Below, piece by piece: positions 1 through 5,382 of a stretch of DNA of 5,382 bases; positions within the stretch are counted from its first letter, which is position 1; each line of letters begins with the position of its first letter. Origin of the DNA: Rhizobium sp. (GTDB taxonomy: Bacteria > Pseudomonadota > Alphaproteobacteria > Rhizobiales > Rhizobiaceae). The notes under the pieces are model-generated. The model did not search any database and had not been told where the DNA came from. It saw only the letters and a list, made by a program, of their open reading frames with translations. The stretch covers positions 1 through 5,382 of the forward strand of contig DPXQ01000085.1 in NCBI GenBank assembly GCA_003527225.1, read 5' to 3'. Position numbers and translations under genes: made by a program.

Positions 1-1391
1 ATCTCGTCGCCGGTGCGGTCGAGGAAGCCGGTATTGATAAAGACGACGCGTTCGCGCGCAGCCCGGATGCATTCCTTGAGATTGACCGTCGTGCGCCGCT
101 CCTCGTCCATGATGCCCATCTTGATGGTATTGGGTGCCATCCCAAGAACCTTTTCGACGCGGCCAAAAATCTCGCAAGCGAAAGCGACCTCTTCCGGCCC
201 ATGCATCTTCGGCTTGACCACATACATCGATCCCGTGCGCGAATTCTTGCGGCGACCATTCGCTCCGATGTCGTAGAGGGCGATAAGCCCCGTGATCATG
301 GCGTCCATGATCCCTTCGGCGATTTCGTGACCGTCCCGATCGAGGATAGCAGGGTTTGTCATCAAGTGACCGACATTGCGAATCAGCATCAGCGAGCGGC
401 AATGCACTTCAAATGTGGTGCCGTCCGGCGCTGTGTAGTCGACGTCAGGGTTGAGGGCGCGGACGAAGCTGCAACCGTCCTTGGTCACTTCCTCAGTCAG
501 GTCCCCCTTCATGAGTCCGAGCCAGTTCTCGTAAACAATCACCTTGTCTTCGGCATCGACCGCAGCAACGGAATCTTCACAATCCATGATCGTCGTGATC
601 GCCGATTCGAGACGGACATCGTTGATGTGGGCCGGATCGCTCTTGCCGATCATGCCGGACGCATCAATAATGATCTCCGTGTGAAGACCATTCTTGCGAA
701 GAAGGATCGTCTTCGGCGCCTCGGGCGATCCGCGATAGCCTACGAATTGCGAGGCATCTTTGAGCCCGGTCGCCCGGCCCCCGGCCAGCCCGACAACAAG
801 TGCGCCGCCCTTGCTCGCCAGCGAGGCTACGTCTGCCCACTTGCCTTCGGCGAGCGGTGCGGAAGCATCGAGCAGGTCGCGCGCCCAGGCAATGACCTTT
901 TCGCCGCGAACCGGATTGTAGCCCTTGCCCTTGTCGGCGCCGCCGGTCTCGGGAATGGCGTCGGTGCCGTAGAGCGCATCGTAGAGCGACCCCCAGCGGG
1001 CGTTGGCGGCATTAAGCGCATAGCGCGCATTCATCACTGGGACGACGAGCTGCGGACCGGCGATTTCGGCAATCTCCGGATCCACGTTCTGTGTCGTGAC
1101 ACTGAAATCTTCACCCTCGGGCAGAAGATAACCGATCTCTCGCAGGAACGCCTCATAGTTCGCCATGTCGGAGGGGGCGCCGTTTTCGCGGTACCAGGCA
1201 TCCAGCTTTTCCTGAAGTTCGTCACGACGGGCCAACAATGCGCGATTCTTCGGCGCCAGATCGTGCACGATAGTTGAAAATCCGCTGAAGAACTTGTCCG
1301 GATCTATTCCCGTGCCCGGAAGGGCGTTTTCAACCAGAAAATCGTACAATACTCTGTCAATGGATAGTCCGTGGCTATCAATACGGCCCAT
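1..1391 (-). CDS. glcB: Malate synthase G, N-terminal 463 residues (3' end beyond window)
   Basis: Condenses glyoxylate with acetyl-CoA to give malate in the cytoplasm (glyoxylate shunt and glycolate use). The reading frame is open from the ATG at 1391 to the left edge, with no frameshift seen. Near the N-terminus it reads LPGTGID and IVHDLAP, and later [20 protein letters not shown], all typical of the G isoform. Conserved active-site parts are visible: IRNVGH with Arg338 (E. coli GlcB Arg338), MDEERR with Glu430 and FLDRTGDE with Asp458, matching the E. coli Mg2+ ligands Glu427 and Asp455. The catalytic base equivalent to E. coli Asp631 lies outside the window. The family is about 720 residues, so roughly 64% is present. 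The start is supported by a GAGGAG ribosome-binding site at 1399-1404, seven bases upstream. The gene appears to be a separate transcription unit from its upstream neighbour. Identification is near certain. Confidence 0.97.
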   Translation of the reverse strand, partial: MGRIDSHGLSIDRVLYDFLVENALPGTGIDPDKFFSGFSTIVHDLAPKNRALLARRDELQEKLDAWYRENGAPSDMANYEAFLREIGYLLPEGEDFSVTTQNVDPEIAEIAGPQLVVPVMNARYALNAANARWGSLYDALYGTDAIPETGGADKGKGYNPVRGEKVIAWARDLLDASAPLAEGKWADVASLASKGGALVVGLAGGRATGLKDASQFVGYRGSPEAPKTILLRKNGLHTEIIIDASGMIGKSDPAHINDVRLESAITTIMDCEDSVAAVDAEDKVIVYENWLGLMKGDLTEEVTKDGCSFVRALNPDVDYTAPDGTTFEVHCRSLMLIRNVGHLMTNPAILDRDGHEIAEGIMDAMITGLIALYDIGANGRRKNSRTGSMYVVKPKMHGPEEVAFACEIFGRVEKVLGMAPNTIKMGIMDEERRTTVNLKECIRAARERVVFINTGFLDRTGDE

Positions 1392-1435
1392 GGCGTTTCT
1401 CCTCGCAACTTCGGCTCTTCGCTTAGCGTTGCCTT

Positions 1436-1474
1436 GAGAATGGCGCGTTTTAATTCATTGTCAATTATGCATAA
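1436..1474 (-). promoter_or_regulatory. Candidate glcB promoter with adjoining palindromic operator
   Basis: On the minus strand a perfect TTGACA lies at 1464-1459. A usable -10 is poor: CATTCT at 1442-1437 with a 16-base spacer matches only three of six consensus positions. Transcription from there would give a leader of about 40 bases before the glcB ATG. Directly upstream of the -35 is a perfect 10-base palindrome, TTATGCATAA (1465-1474), in an AT-rich patch (about 1450-1490) that stands out from the GC-rich surroundings. The palindrome's placement suits a regulator site, but I cannot name the regulator. The -35 is what is seen; the rest is inferred. Confidence 0.4.
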
Positions 1475-1551
1475 ATTACAAATATTTTTTCCGTAATGGA
1501 AAGTATCGCCGGGGCCCGTGCCGGACCGACCGGTCGCCGTAGCGATGAAAT

Positions 1552-1568
1552 GCGCCTCGATCGGGCGC
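1552..1568 (-). terminator. Weak candidate terminator after the DUF1402 gene
   Basis: A GC-rich inverted repeat, GCGCC and GGCGC around a seven-base loop containing CGATCG, begins about 23 bases past the stop codon of the upstream minus-strand gene. It is followed by ATTTC rather than a real T-run, so intrinsic termination would be inefficient. A 10-base palindrome CGACCGGTCG lies further down at 1527-1536. Between 1392 and 1591 I see no gene, only this hairpin, that palindrome and the glcB promoter region. Confidence 0.25.
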
Positions 1569-1591
1569 GCATGACGCGACCCGGATAACGG

Positions 1592-2542
1592 CTAAAGCAG
1601 CGCCCTAAGTTCAGCGAGCTTCTTGTTCACGAGCCAGCCGTAGTAGTTTTCCTCGGGCAGGACGGGCGAAGCGCTGCCGGCATTCTTGCGCGCCAAGGTT
1701 CGCGCTCGTTCCCGGGAATTGCCGACGTTGAAGAGCGTCGCAGTAATGCCCGGGTTCTTCGAGATGTCCATGTCCGCGATCGAGCGATAGTCATCGATTG
1801 ATTTTCGCAGCACTGCCGCCATGTAGGCCAGCGAGATATCGGGATCCATAATGGCCTTGTAAACGGCGGCAGCGTCGCTAGCCTCCAGCTTCGGATAGCC
1901 GGATTTCTGCGAAACCATGTCGGTCAGCATGAGTGCCGTCAGGGGATTGATCTGCCCCAGACCGAAGGTCTGGCCAGCATAGAAGGGTTGGAAGAACACC
2001 GAGCTGAAGCGGTTATCCGGATAGTGGGTTCCACCAACAGTCTTGCCTCTGAACGTCTTTTCCCAGACATTCTCGCGGCATGACCAGAGGCGATAGGAGT
2101 CCCTGAAGCCGGCGCATTCGGAGAATTCGGGCCGCTTGACGAAATCGTTTATCGAATCGTCCTCGTATCCAAAGCGGAAACTGCTGCCGGCATAGGATGC
2201 CGCCTTGACGTAATAGCTCTGCAATCGGTCATAGGCATCGACGTTATAGGTATGCTCGCCGACGATGGCTCCGACAATATGGATCGGATCGATGCCATAG
2301 GCAGCGGCGGTCTTCTTTATCTTGGACATCAATTCACGGTCGGATGCCAGAAGATCGCGTACCTTTTCATACTTCAGATCGAAGGTCGTCTTGCCGGCCT
2401 TGGTCCGTCTGACGGACGCGCCGGGGATCGCGGGCTGCTCGGCATGGCGGTTGCCTTCCGGAACCTGAAAGGCGCCAGCCGGCATTGCCATCGACGCCAA
2501 GGTCATCAACGCCAGAGTGAATGCCAGAAAGATGCGTACCAC
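1592..2542 (-). CDS. Secreted DUF1402-family protein, probable lytic-transglycosylase-like fold
   Basis: The 316-residue product begins with a clear signal peptide: one Arg, a hydrophobic stretch, and an AGA cleavage site near residue 24, so export to the periplasm is expected. I recognise it as the rhizobial DUF1402 family, which has no established function that I know of. Five segments resemble lytic transglycosylase motifs in the right order: IVGEHTYN (93-100; candidate catalytic Glu96), TFGLGQINPLTA (192-203; compare GLMQIxPxTA), MDPDISLAYMAAVL (232-245; compare DPxxNIxxGxxYL), TLFNVGN (269-275; compare AAYNAG) and LPEENYYGWLV (295-305; compare the terminal ETxxYV). Residues about 105-185 would be an insertion, with Cys143 and Cys155 perhaps forming a disulfide. 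The start codon is GTG at 2542, chosen because it gives a complete signal peptide; the frame is closed by a stop at 2564-2566. The only nearby purine-rich site is GGGGG at 2553-2557. Enzyme activity is inferred, not shown. Confidence 0.85.
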   Translation of the reverse strand: MVRIFLAFTLALMTLASMAMPAGAFQVPEGNRHAEQPAIPGASVRRTKAGKTTFDLKYEKVRDLLASDRELMSKIKKTAAAYGIDPIHIVGAIVGEHTYNVDAYDRLQSYYVKAASYAGSSFRFGYEDDSINDFVKRPEFSECAGFRDSYRLWSCRENVWEKTFRGKTVGGTHYPDNRFSSVFFQPFYAGQTFGLGQINPLTALMLTDMVSQKSGYPKLEASDAAAVYKAIMDPDISLAYMAAVLRKSIDDYRSIADMDISKNPGITATLFNVGNSRERARTLARKNAGSASPVLPEENYYGWLVNKKLAELRALL

Positions 2543-2580
2543 GATCTGTATGCCCCCAGACTTTCATCGTTGCGCCCGGT

Positions 2581-2596
2581 CCTTCCATCCGGAAGG
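2581..2596 (-). other. Hairpin in the DUF1402 gene leader
   Basis: CCTTCC and GGAAGG form a perfect six-base-pair stem with a four-base loop, 38 bases upstream of the GTG start. There is no T-run, so it is unlikely to be a terminator. On the minus strand the GGAAGG arm is purine-rich and could be a ribosome-binding site for an ATG at 2567, but the spacing of 13 bases is long and that ATG is out of frame with the gene. It would lie within the mRNA leader if the candidate promoter at 2623-2649 is used. Confidence 0.3.
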
Positions 2597-2610
2597 CCGT
2601 ATCGTTAGGC

Positions 2611-2643
2611 GCGGCGGCCACACTTATAAAGGGAAACCGCCGC
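2611..2643. repeat. Inverted repeat GCGGCGG / CCGCCGC with 19-base spacer
   Basis: Perfect seven-base arms at 2611-2617 and 2637-2643 flank an AT-richer 19-base interval that contains TTATAA. The arms bracket the candidate -10 of the DUF1402 gene, and one arm lies between its -35 and -10. It could be a binding site for a dimeric regulator, an RNA structure at the end of the hslU transcript, or chance in GC-rich DNA. No T-run follows on either strand. Confidence 0.35.
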
Positions 2644-2649
2644 TGTCGA
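2623..2649 (-). promoter_or_regulatory. Weak candidate promoter for the DUF1402 gene
   Basis: On the minus strand TCGACA (2649-2644; five of six to TTGACA) is followed after 15 bases by TATAAG (2628-2623; five of six to TATAAT). The hexamers are good but the spacer is two bases shorter than ideal. The 169-base gap after hslU makes a separate promoter plausible; read-through from hslVU is the alternative. Confidence 0.3.
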
Positions 2650-2669
2650 CCTCGGTATCAATCACATCC

Positions 2670-2686
2670 CCGGCATCAATGGCCGG
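2670..2686 (-). terminator. Hairpin downstream of hslU, weak terminator candidate
   Basis: CCGGC and GCCGG pair with a seven-base loop, starting 25 bases after the hslU stop codon. The stem may lengthen slightly through wobble pairs. No T-run follows, so it fits an mRNA-stabilising or factor-dependent 3' end better than an intrinsic terminator. Confidence 0.25.
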
Positions 2687-2711
2687 AAATGCGGATACAG
2701 ATGCACAAAGA

Positions 2712-4022
2712 TCACAGAATATAGCGTGACAGGTCCGCATCGGCGGCGATATCGCCGACATGTTCGCGCACATATTCCGAATCGATCATTACCGCCGTGC
2801 CGCCGCGATCCGGAGCGTTGAACGATATGTCGTCCAACACCCTCTCCATCACCGTCTGCAACCGGCGGGCACCGATATTCTCCACCGAGGTGTTGAGGTG
2901 CACAGCGACATCGGCAAGGGCATCGATGGCATCCTCGGTAAAGTCGAGGTTTAGCTCCTCGGTTGCCATCAGGGCCTTGTACTGGCGAATGAGGCTGGCC
3001 TCGGTTTCCGTCAGGATGCGGCGGAAATCCTCCTTCGTGAGCGGCTTCAGCTCGACGCGGATCGGCAGGCGGCCCTGCAATTCGGGCAGCAAGTCGGAAG
3101 GCTTGGACACATGGAAGGCACCAGAGGCGATGAAGAGAATGTGATCGGTCTTTACCGGTCCGTATTTCGTCGAAACGGTTGTGCCTTCAACCAACGGAAG
3201 GAGATCCCGCTGCACGCCTTCGCGTGAAACGCCGGCACCGAGCCCACCGTCACGGGCCGCGATCTTGTCTATCTCGTCAAGGAACACTATGCCGTCGTTC
3301 TCGACCGACTTCACCGCCTCGCGCTGGATGATCTCGTTGTCGATCAGCTTGTCGGATTCATCGCGGATCAGGTCCGGATAGGACTCCTTTACCGTCGTGC
3401 GGACTTTCTTCGTGCGCCCGCCCATGGCCTTTCCGAACATTTCCGAAAGGTTGAGAATGCCGACATTGGCTCCCGGCATCCCCGGGATTTCGAAGCCCGG
3501 CATACCGCCAGCGCCGCTATCGGCGACTTCAATATCGATTTCCTTGTCGTCGAGCAGCCCGTCACGCAGCTTCTTGCGGAAGCTGTCCCGTGTCGCTGGC
3601 GAGGCAGTCGTCCCCACCAGTGCATCGAGGACACGCTCTTCGGCACTGGCATGCGCCTTCGCCTGAACTTCCGCGCGCTTCTTTTCGCGGACGAGGCCGA
3701 TGCCGACCTCGACCAGATCGCGAATGATCTGCTCGACGTCGCGCCCAACATAGCCCACTTCGGTGAACTTCGTCGCCTCGACTTTGATGAACGGCGCGCC
3801 GGCGAGCTTGGCAAGACGGCGCGAAATCTCCGTCTTGCCCACGCCGGTCGGCCCGATCATGAGGATGTTCTTCGGCATCACCTCATCGCGGAGGCTCTCG
3901 TCGAGCTGCTGGCGGCGCCACCGGTTGCGCAGTGCGATTGCCACCGCGCGCTTGGCCTCATGCTGCCCGATGATGAAGCGGTCGAGTTCGGAAACAATCT
4001 CGCGGGGAGAAAAGGTTGTCAT
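2712..4022 (-). CDS. hslU: HslU, ATP-dependent unfoldase of the HslVU protease
   Basis: AAA+ (Clp/Hsp100) ATPase that forms a hexamer, unfolds substrates and threads them into HslV in the cytoplasm. The 436-residue length is normal for rhizobial HslU. Motifs run in order: N-terminal [19 protein letters not shown]; Walker A GPTGVGKT (57-64); pore loop GYVG (90-93), which grips substrate; the intermediate I-domain (about 110-240); Walker B IVFLDEID (245-252) with Asp249 and Glu250; sensor 1 region FIASGAFH (297-304); the arginine-finger region [11 protein letters not shown] (315-325); and sensor 2 [13 protein letters not shown] (383-395). The C-terminus ends SRYIL, the tail that docks into HslV pockets and activates it. 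It starts 39 bases after the hslV stop with a GGAAAGA-type purine-rich stretch upstream, so the two genes are almost certainly co-transcribed. Nothing is missing or unusual. Confidence 0.98.
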   Translation of the reverse strand: MTTFSPREIVSELDRFIIGQHEAKRAVAIALRNRWRRQQLDESLRDEVMPKNILMIGPTGVGKTEISRRLAKLAGAPFIKVEATKFTEVGYVGRDVEQIIRDLVEVGIGLVREKKRAEVQAKAHASAEERVLDALVGTTASPATRDSFRKKLRDGLLDDKEIDIEVADSGAGGMPGFEIPGMPGANVGILNLSEMFGKAMGGRTKKVRTTVKESYPDLIRDESDKLIDNEIIQREAVKSVENDGIVFLDEIDKIAARDGGLGAGVSREGVQRDLLPLVEGTTVSTKYGPVKTDHILFIASGAFHVSKPSDLLPELQGRLPIRVELKPLTKEDFRRILTETEASLIRQYKALMATEELNLDFTEDAIDALADVAVHLNTSVENIGARRLQTVMERVLDDISFNAPDRGGTAVMIDSEYVREHVGDIAADADLSRYIL

Positions 4023-4061
4023 ATCCGTCTTTCCATGAAGGCTCTTGGTTTCAAGGGCGGA

Positions 4062-4622
4062 TCAGTTATCGCTCGAAAGGGTTTCGACCACGACATTGCC
4101 ATTGGTATAGACGCAGATTTCTGCGGCAATTGCCATGGCACGGCGGGCGATGTCTTCCGCCGAAAGATCCGTATCCATCAGCGCGCGGGCTGCCGCATAG
4201 GCGTAGTTTCCGCCGGAGCCTATCGCTATTGTGCCGTGCTCGGGCTCGAGCACGTCGCCATTGCCGGTAATGGCCAGCGTGATCGTCTTGTCGGCGACCA
4301 GCATCATCGCCTCGAGATTGCGCAGATATTTGTCGGTGCGCCAGTCCTTCGCGAGTTCGACGGCGGCGCGCATCAGCTGTCCGGGATACTGCTCCAGCTT
4401 CTTTTCGAGCCGTTCGAGAAGGGTGAAGGCATCGGCCGTCGCTCCGGCGAAACCAGCGATCACGTCACCCTTGCCGATCCGGCGCACCTTGCGCGCATTG
4501 CCCTTCATGACCGTCTGGCCGAGGCTCACCTGTCCGTCGCCCGCCATCACCGCGACGCCGTTCTTGCGCACGGTTATGATGGTCGTGGCGTGCATGGTTC
4601 CGTAGGGATTATGTTCGCTCAT
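4062..4622 (-). CDS. hslV: HslV, threonine peptidase of the HslVU protease
   Basis: Proteasome-beta-like subunit that forms a double hexameric ring and degrades proteins fed by HslU. I chose the ATG at 4622 (186 residues, MSEHNPYG...), the start I recall for rhizobial homologues; an in-frame ATG at 4712 would add 30 unconserved-looking residues and run through the probable promoter. A weak GGCGGA lies six bases upstream. The first 12 residues are a propeptide, so removal exposes Thr13 (TTIITVRK) as the N-terminal nucleophile. In mature numbering Asp17 (AGDGQVSLG), Lys33 (NARKVRR), Gly45 and Ser124 (IGSGG) are all present. AEICVYTN near the end matches the region that binds a cation in this family. 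First gene of the hslVU operon, divergent from hisB. Heat-shock control is expected from related bacteria but not proven here. Confidence 0.97.
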   Translation of the reverse strand: MSEHNPYGTMHATTIITVRKNGVAVMAGDGQVSLGQTVMKGNARKVRRIGKGDVIAGFAGATADAFTLLERLEKKLEQYPGQLMRAAVELAKDWRTDKYLRNLEAMMLVADKTITLAITGNGDVLEPEHGTIAIGSGGNYAYAAARALMDTDLSAEDIARRAMAIAAEICVYTNGNVVVETLSSDN

Positions 4623-4652
4623 CTTCAATCCGCCGTTCAAATTCCGGATTTC

Positions 4653-4727
4653 GCCGAATGAATTTCCGGCGGTTCGTTTACGATTATGTAAGTGGCCCGA
4701 AGCCGAATGCAAACACTGCCATTCGGC
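4653..4727. repeat. Three copies of GCCGAATG in the hslV-hisB control region
   Basis: GCCGAATG occurs at 4653-4660 and 4702-4709, and its reverse complement CATTCGGC at 4720-4727. The last two form a perfect eight-base inverted repeat with a ten-base spacer (centre to centre 18 bases), which overlaps the -35 of the candidate hslV promoter. The first copy would lie in the hslV mRNA leader, where CGCCG (4652-4656) could also pair with CGGCG (4667-4671). It may be an operator serving one or both divergent genes. Function is unknown. Confidence 0.45.
4683..4713 (-). promoter_or_regulatory. Candidate hslVU promoter, two overlapping readings
   Basis: Reading one is a housekeeping-type pair on the minus strand: TTGCAT (4712-4707), an 18-base spacer and CATAAT (4688-4683). 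It would start transcription near 4676 and give a leader of about 54 bases. Reading two resembles the rhizobial heat-shock sigma (RpoH) pattern as I remember it (CTTGAA, about 12 bases, CCATNT): TTTGCA (4713-4708; four of six), 12 bases, CCACTT (4695-4690; five of six). The heat-shock role of HslVU favours an RpoH element somewhere here, but neither match is strong. Confidence 0.4.
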
Positions 4728-4831
4728 CTATTTTCGACGCCAACGAAAGCAAGGTCGTTTCAGAGGCTCTGTTCTGGATATTTGTCGCAGCCCCTGATAA
4801 GGAGCACGCATATCTTTGTGGAGCAGACCCC

Positions 4832-5382
4832 ATGGCGAATATCGAATCCGGGCGTAAGGGAAGCATTTCCCGAAAGACCAACGAGACATCGGTTTCCGTT
4901 GCCGTCAATATCGACGGTGCCGGCCAGTCCAAGATCTCGACCGGAGTGGGCTTTTTCGATCACATGCTCGACCAGCTTTGCCGGCATTCGCTGATCGACA
5001 TGGATATCGAGGTCAAGGGCGATCTGCATATCGACGACCACCACACCGTCGAAGATACCGGCATTGCGCTTGGCCAGGCAATTTCCAAGGCGCTCGGCGA
5101 CCGGCGCGGGATCACCCGCTATGCCTCGATCGACCTGGCAATGGACGAAACCATGACCAAGGCAGCCATCGACGTCTCCGGTCGGCCTTTCCTTGTCTGG
5201 AATGTCGCGTTCAGCGCGCCGAAGATCGGCACTTTCGACACCGAACTAGTACGCGAATTTTTCCAGGCTCTGGCACAGAATGCCGGGATAACTCTGCACG
5301 TCATGAACCATTATGGCGCCAACAATCACCATATCGCTGAGACCTGTTTCAAGGCCGTCGCCCGGGCGCTCAGGAGCGCCAC
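4832..5382 (+). CDS. hisB: Imidazoleglycerol-phosphate dehydratase (3' end beyond window)
   Basis: Catalyses dehydration of imidazole glycerol phosphate to imidazole acetol phosphate in histidine synthesis; cytoplasmic, usually a 24-mer with two Mn2+ sites per subunit. Visible are 183 codons, starting [10 protein letters not shown] then SRKTNET near the N-terminus. Metal-site motifs are intact: FFDHMLDQ (His44), DDHHTVED (His70, His71, Glu74), [13 protein letters not shown] (His160, His166, His167, Glu170). The family is about 200 residues, so only the short tail normally ending in PSTKG is missing. This is the single-domain form; the fused phosphatase domain of the enterobacterial HisB is absent at the N-terminus. 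GGAG at 4820-4823, eight bases upstream, supports the start. A stronger AAGGAG at 4799-4804 has no suitable in-frame start after it. Divergent from hslVU; in rhizobia I recall further his genes following, but that is outside the window. Confidence 0.97.
   Translation, partial: MANIESGRKGSISRKTNETSVSVAVNIDGAGQSKISTGVGFFDHMLDQLCRHSLIDMDIEVKGDLHIDDHHTVEDTGIALGQAISKALGDRRGITRYASIDLAMDETMTKAAIDVSGRPFLVWNVAFSAPKIGTFDTELVREFFQALAQNAGITLHVMNHYGANNHHIAETCFKAVARALRSA

Noticed and set aside
201..1277. A 358-codon open frame on the plus strand across glcB.
   Set aside because: It is exactly antisense to glcB codons in the same triplet register and resembles no family. GC-rich antisense frames are often open.
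1489..1505. TTTCC-GTAAT-GGAAA hairpin considered as a terminator for the DUF1402 gene.
   Set aside because: On the minus strand it is followed by an A-run, not a T-run, and the stem is AT-rich and only five base pairs.
2367..2621. An 84-codon minus-strand frame overlapping the 5' end of the DUF1402 gene.
   Set aside because: Its downstream part is a shadow of the DUF1402 gene in another frame; it matters only because its internal ATG at 2567 bears on the start-site question.
3651..4661. A 336-codon open frame on the plus strand spanning hslU and hslV.
   Set aside because: It lies opposite two well-supported conserved genes and shows no recognisable domain.
4623..4712. A 30-residue N-terminal extension of HslV from the ATG at 4712.
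   Set aside because: HslV needs its Thr exposed after a short propeptide, and the extension would cover the candidate promoter; the ATG at 4622 fits rhizobial homologues as I remember them.
4761..4771. CAGAG-G-CTCTG dyad upstream of hisB considered as an operator.
   Set aside because: Five-base arms with a one-base centre are common by chance, and no promoter for hisB could be placed convincingly next to it.
4684..5044. Minus-strand frames of 82 and 94 codons (4684-4932 and 4760-5044) overlapping the start of hisB.
   Set aside because: Both run antisense through hisB and the control region and show no recognisable features.

Overview
This window looks like core chromosome of an alphaproteobacterium of the order Hyphomicrobiales (rhizobia such as Rhizobium, Ensifer or Agrobacterium). 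The evidence is moderately GC-rich coding sequence, close match of the encoded HslV and HslU to rhizobial sequence as I remember it, a DUF1402-type secreted protein next to hslU, and hisB divergent from hslVU. No mobile element, CRISPR array, tRNA or rRNA was seen.

Layout, left to right. The minus strand from 1391 to the left edge carries the first 463 codons of malate synthase G (glcB); its C-terminal third lies outside the window. A 200-base gap (1392-1591) holds the likely glcB promoter, with an unusually AT-rich patch and a perfect TTATGCATAA palindrome. A minus-strand gene for a secreted DUF1402-type protein follows (1592-2542). A 169-base gap (2543-2711) contains hairpins and a possible promoter. 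The minus-strand hslU (2712-4022) and hslV (4062-4622) form the ATP-dependent HslVU protease operon, transcribed hslV first. A 209-base divergent control region (4623-4831) holds three copies of an 8-base word. The plus-strand hisB (4832 to the right edge) lacks only about its last 18-20 residues.

How the genes work together. HslV (threonine peptidase) and HslU (AAA+ unfoldase) assemble into one cytoplasmic protein-degrading machine. HisB is a histidine-biosynthesis dehydratase and GlcB is the glyoxylate-cycle/glycolate malate synthase; neither has a functional link to HslVU that the sequence shows.

The observation most worth following is the DUF1402 protein. It has a signal peptide, and five short motifs in the order expected of lytic transglycosylases (lysozyme-like fold), with a roughly 75-residue insertion between the first two. 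I infer it is a divergent periplasmic peptidoglycan lytic enzyme or a relative that binds peptidoglycan. The rest of the window is ordinary housekeeping sequence, and I do not see a new multi-gene system.
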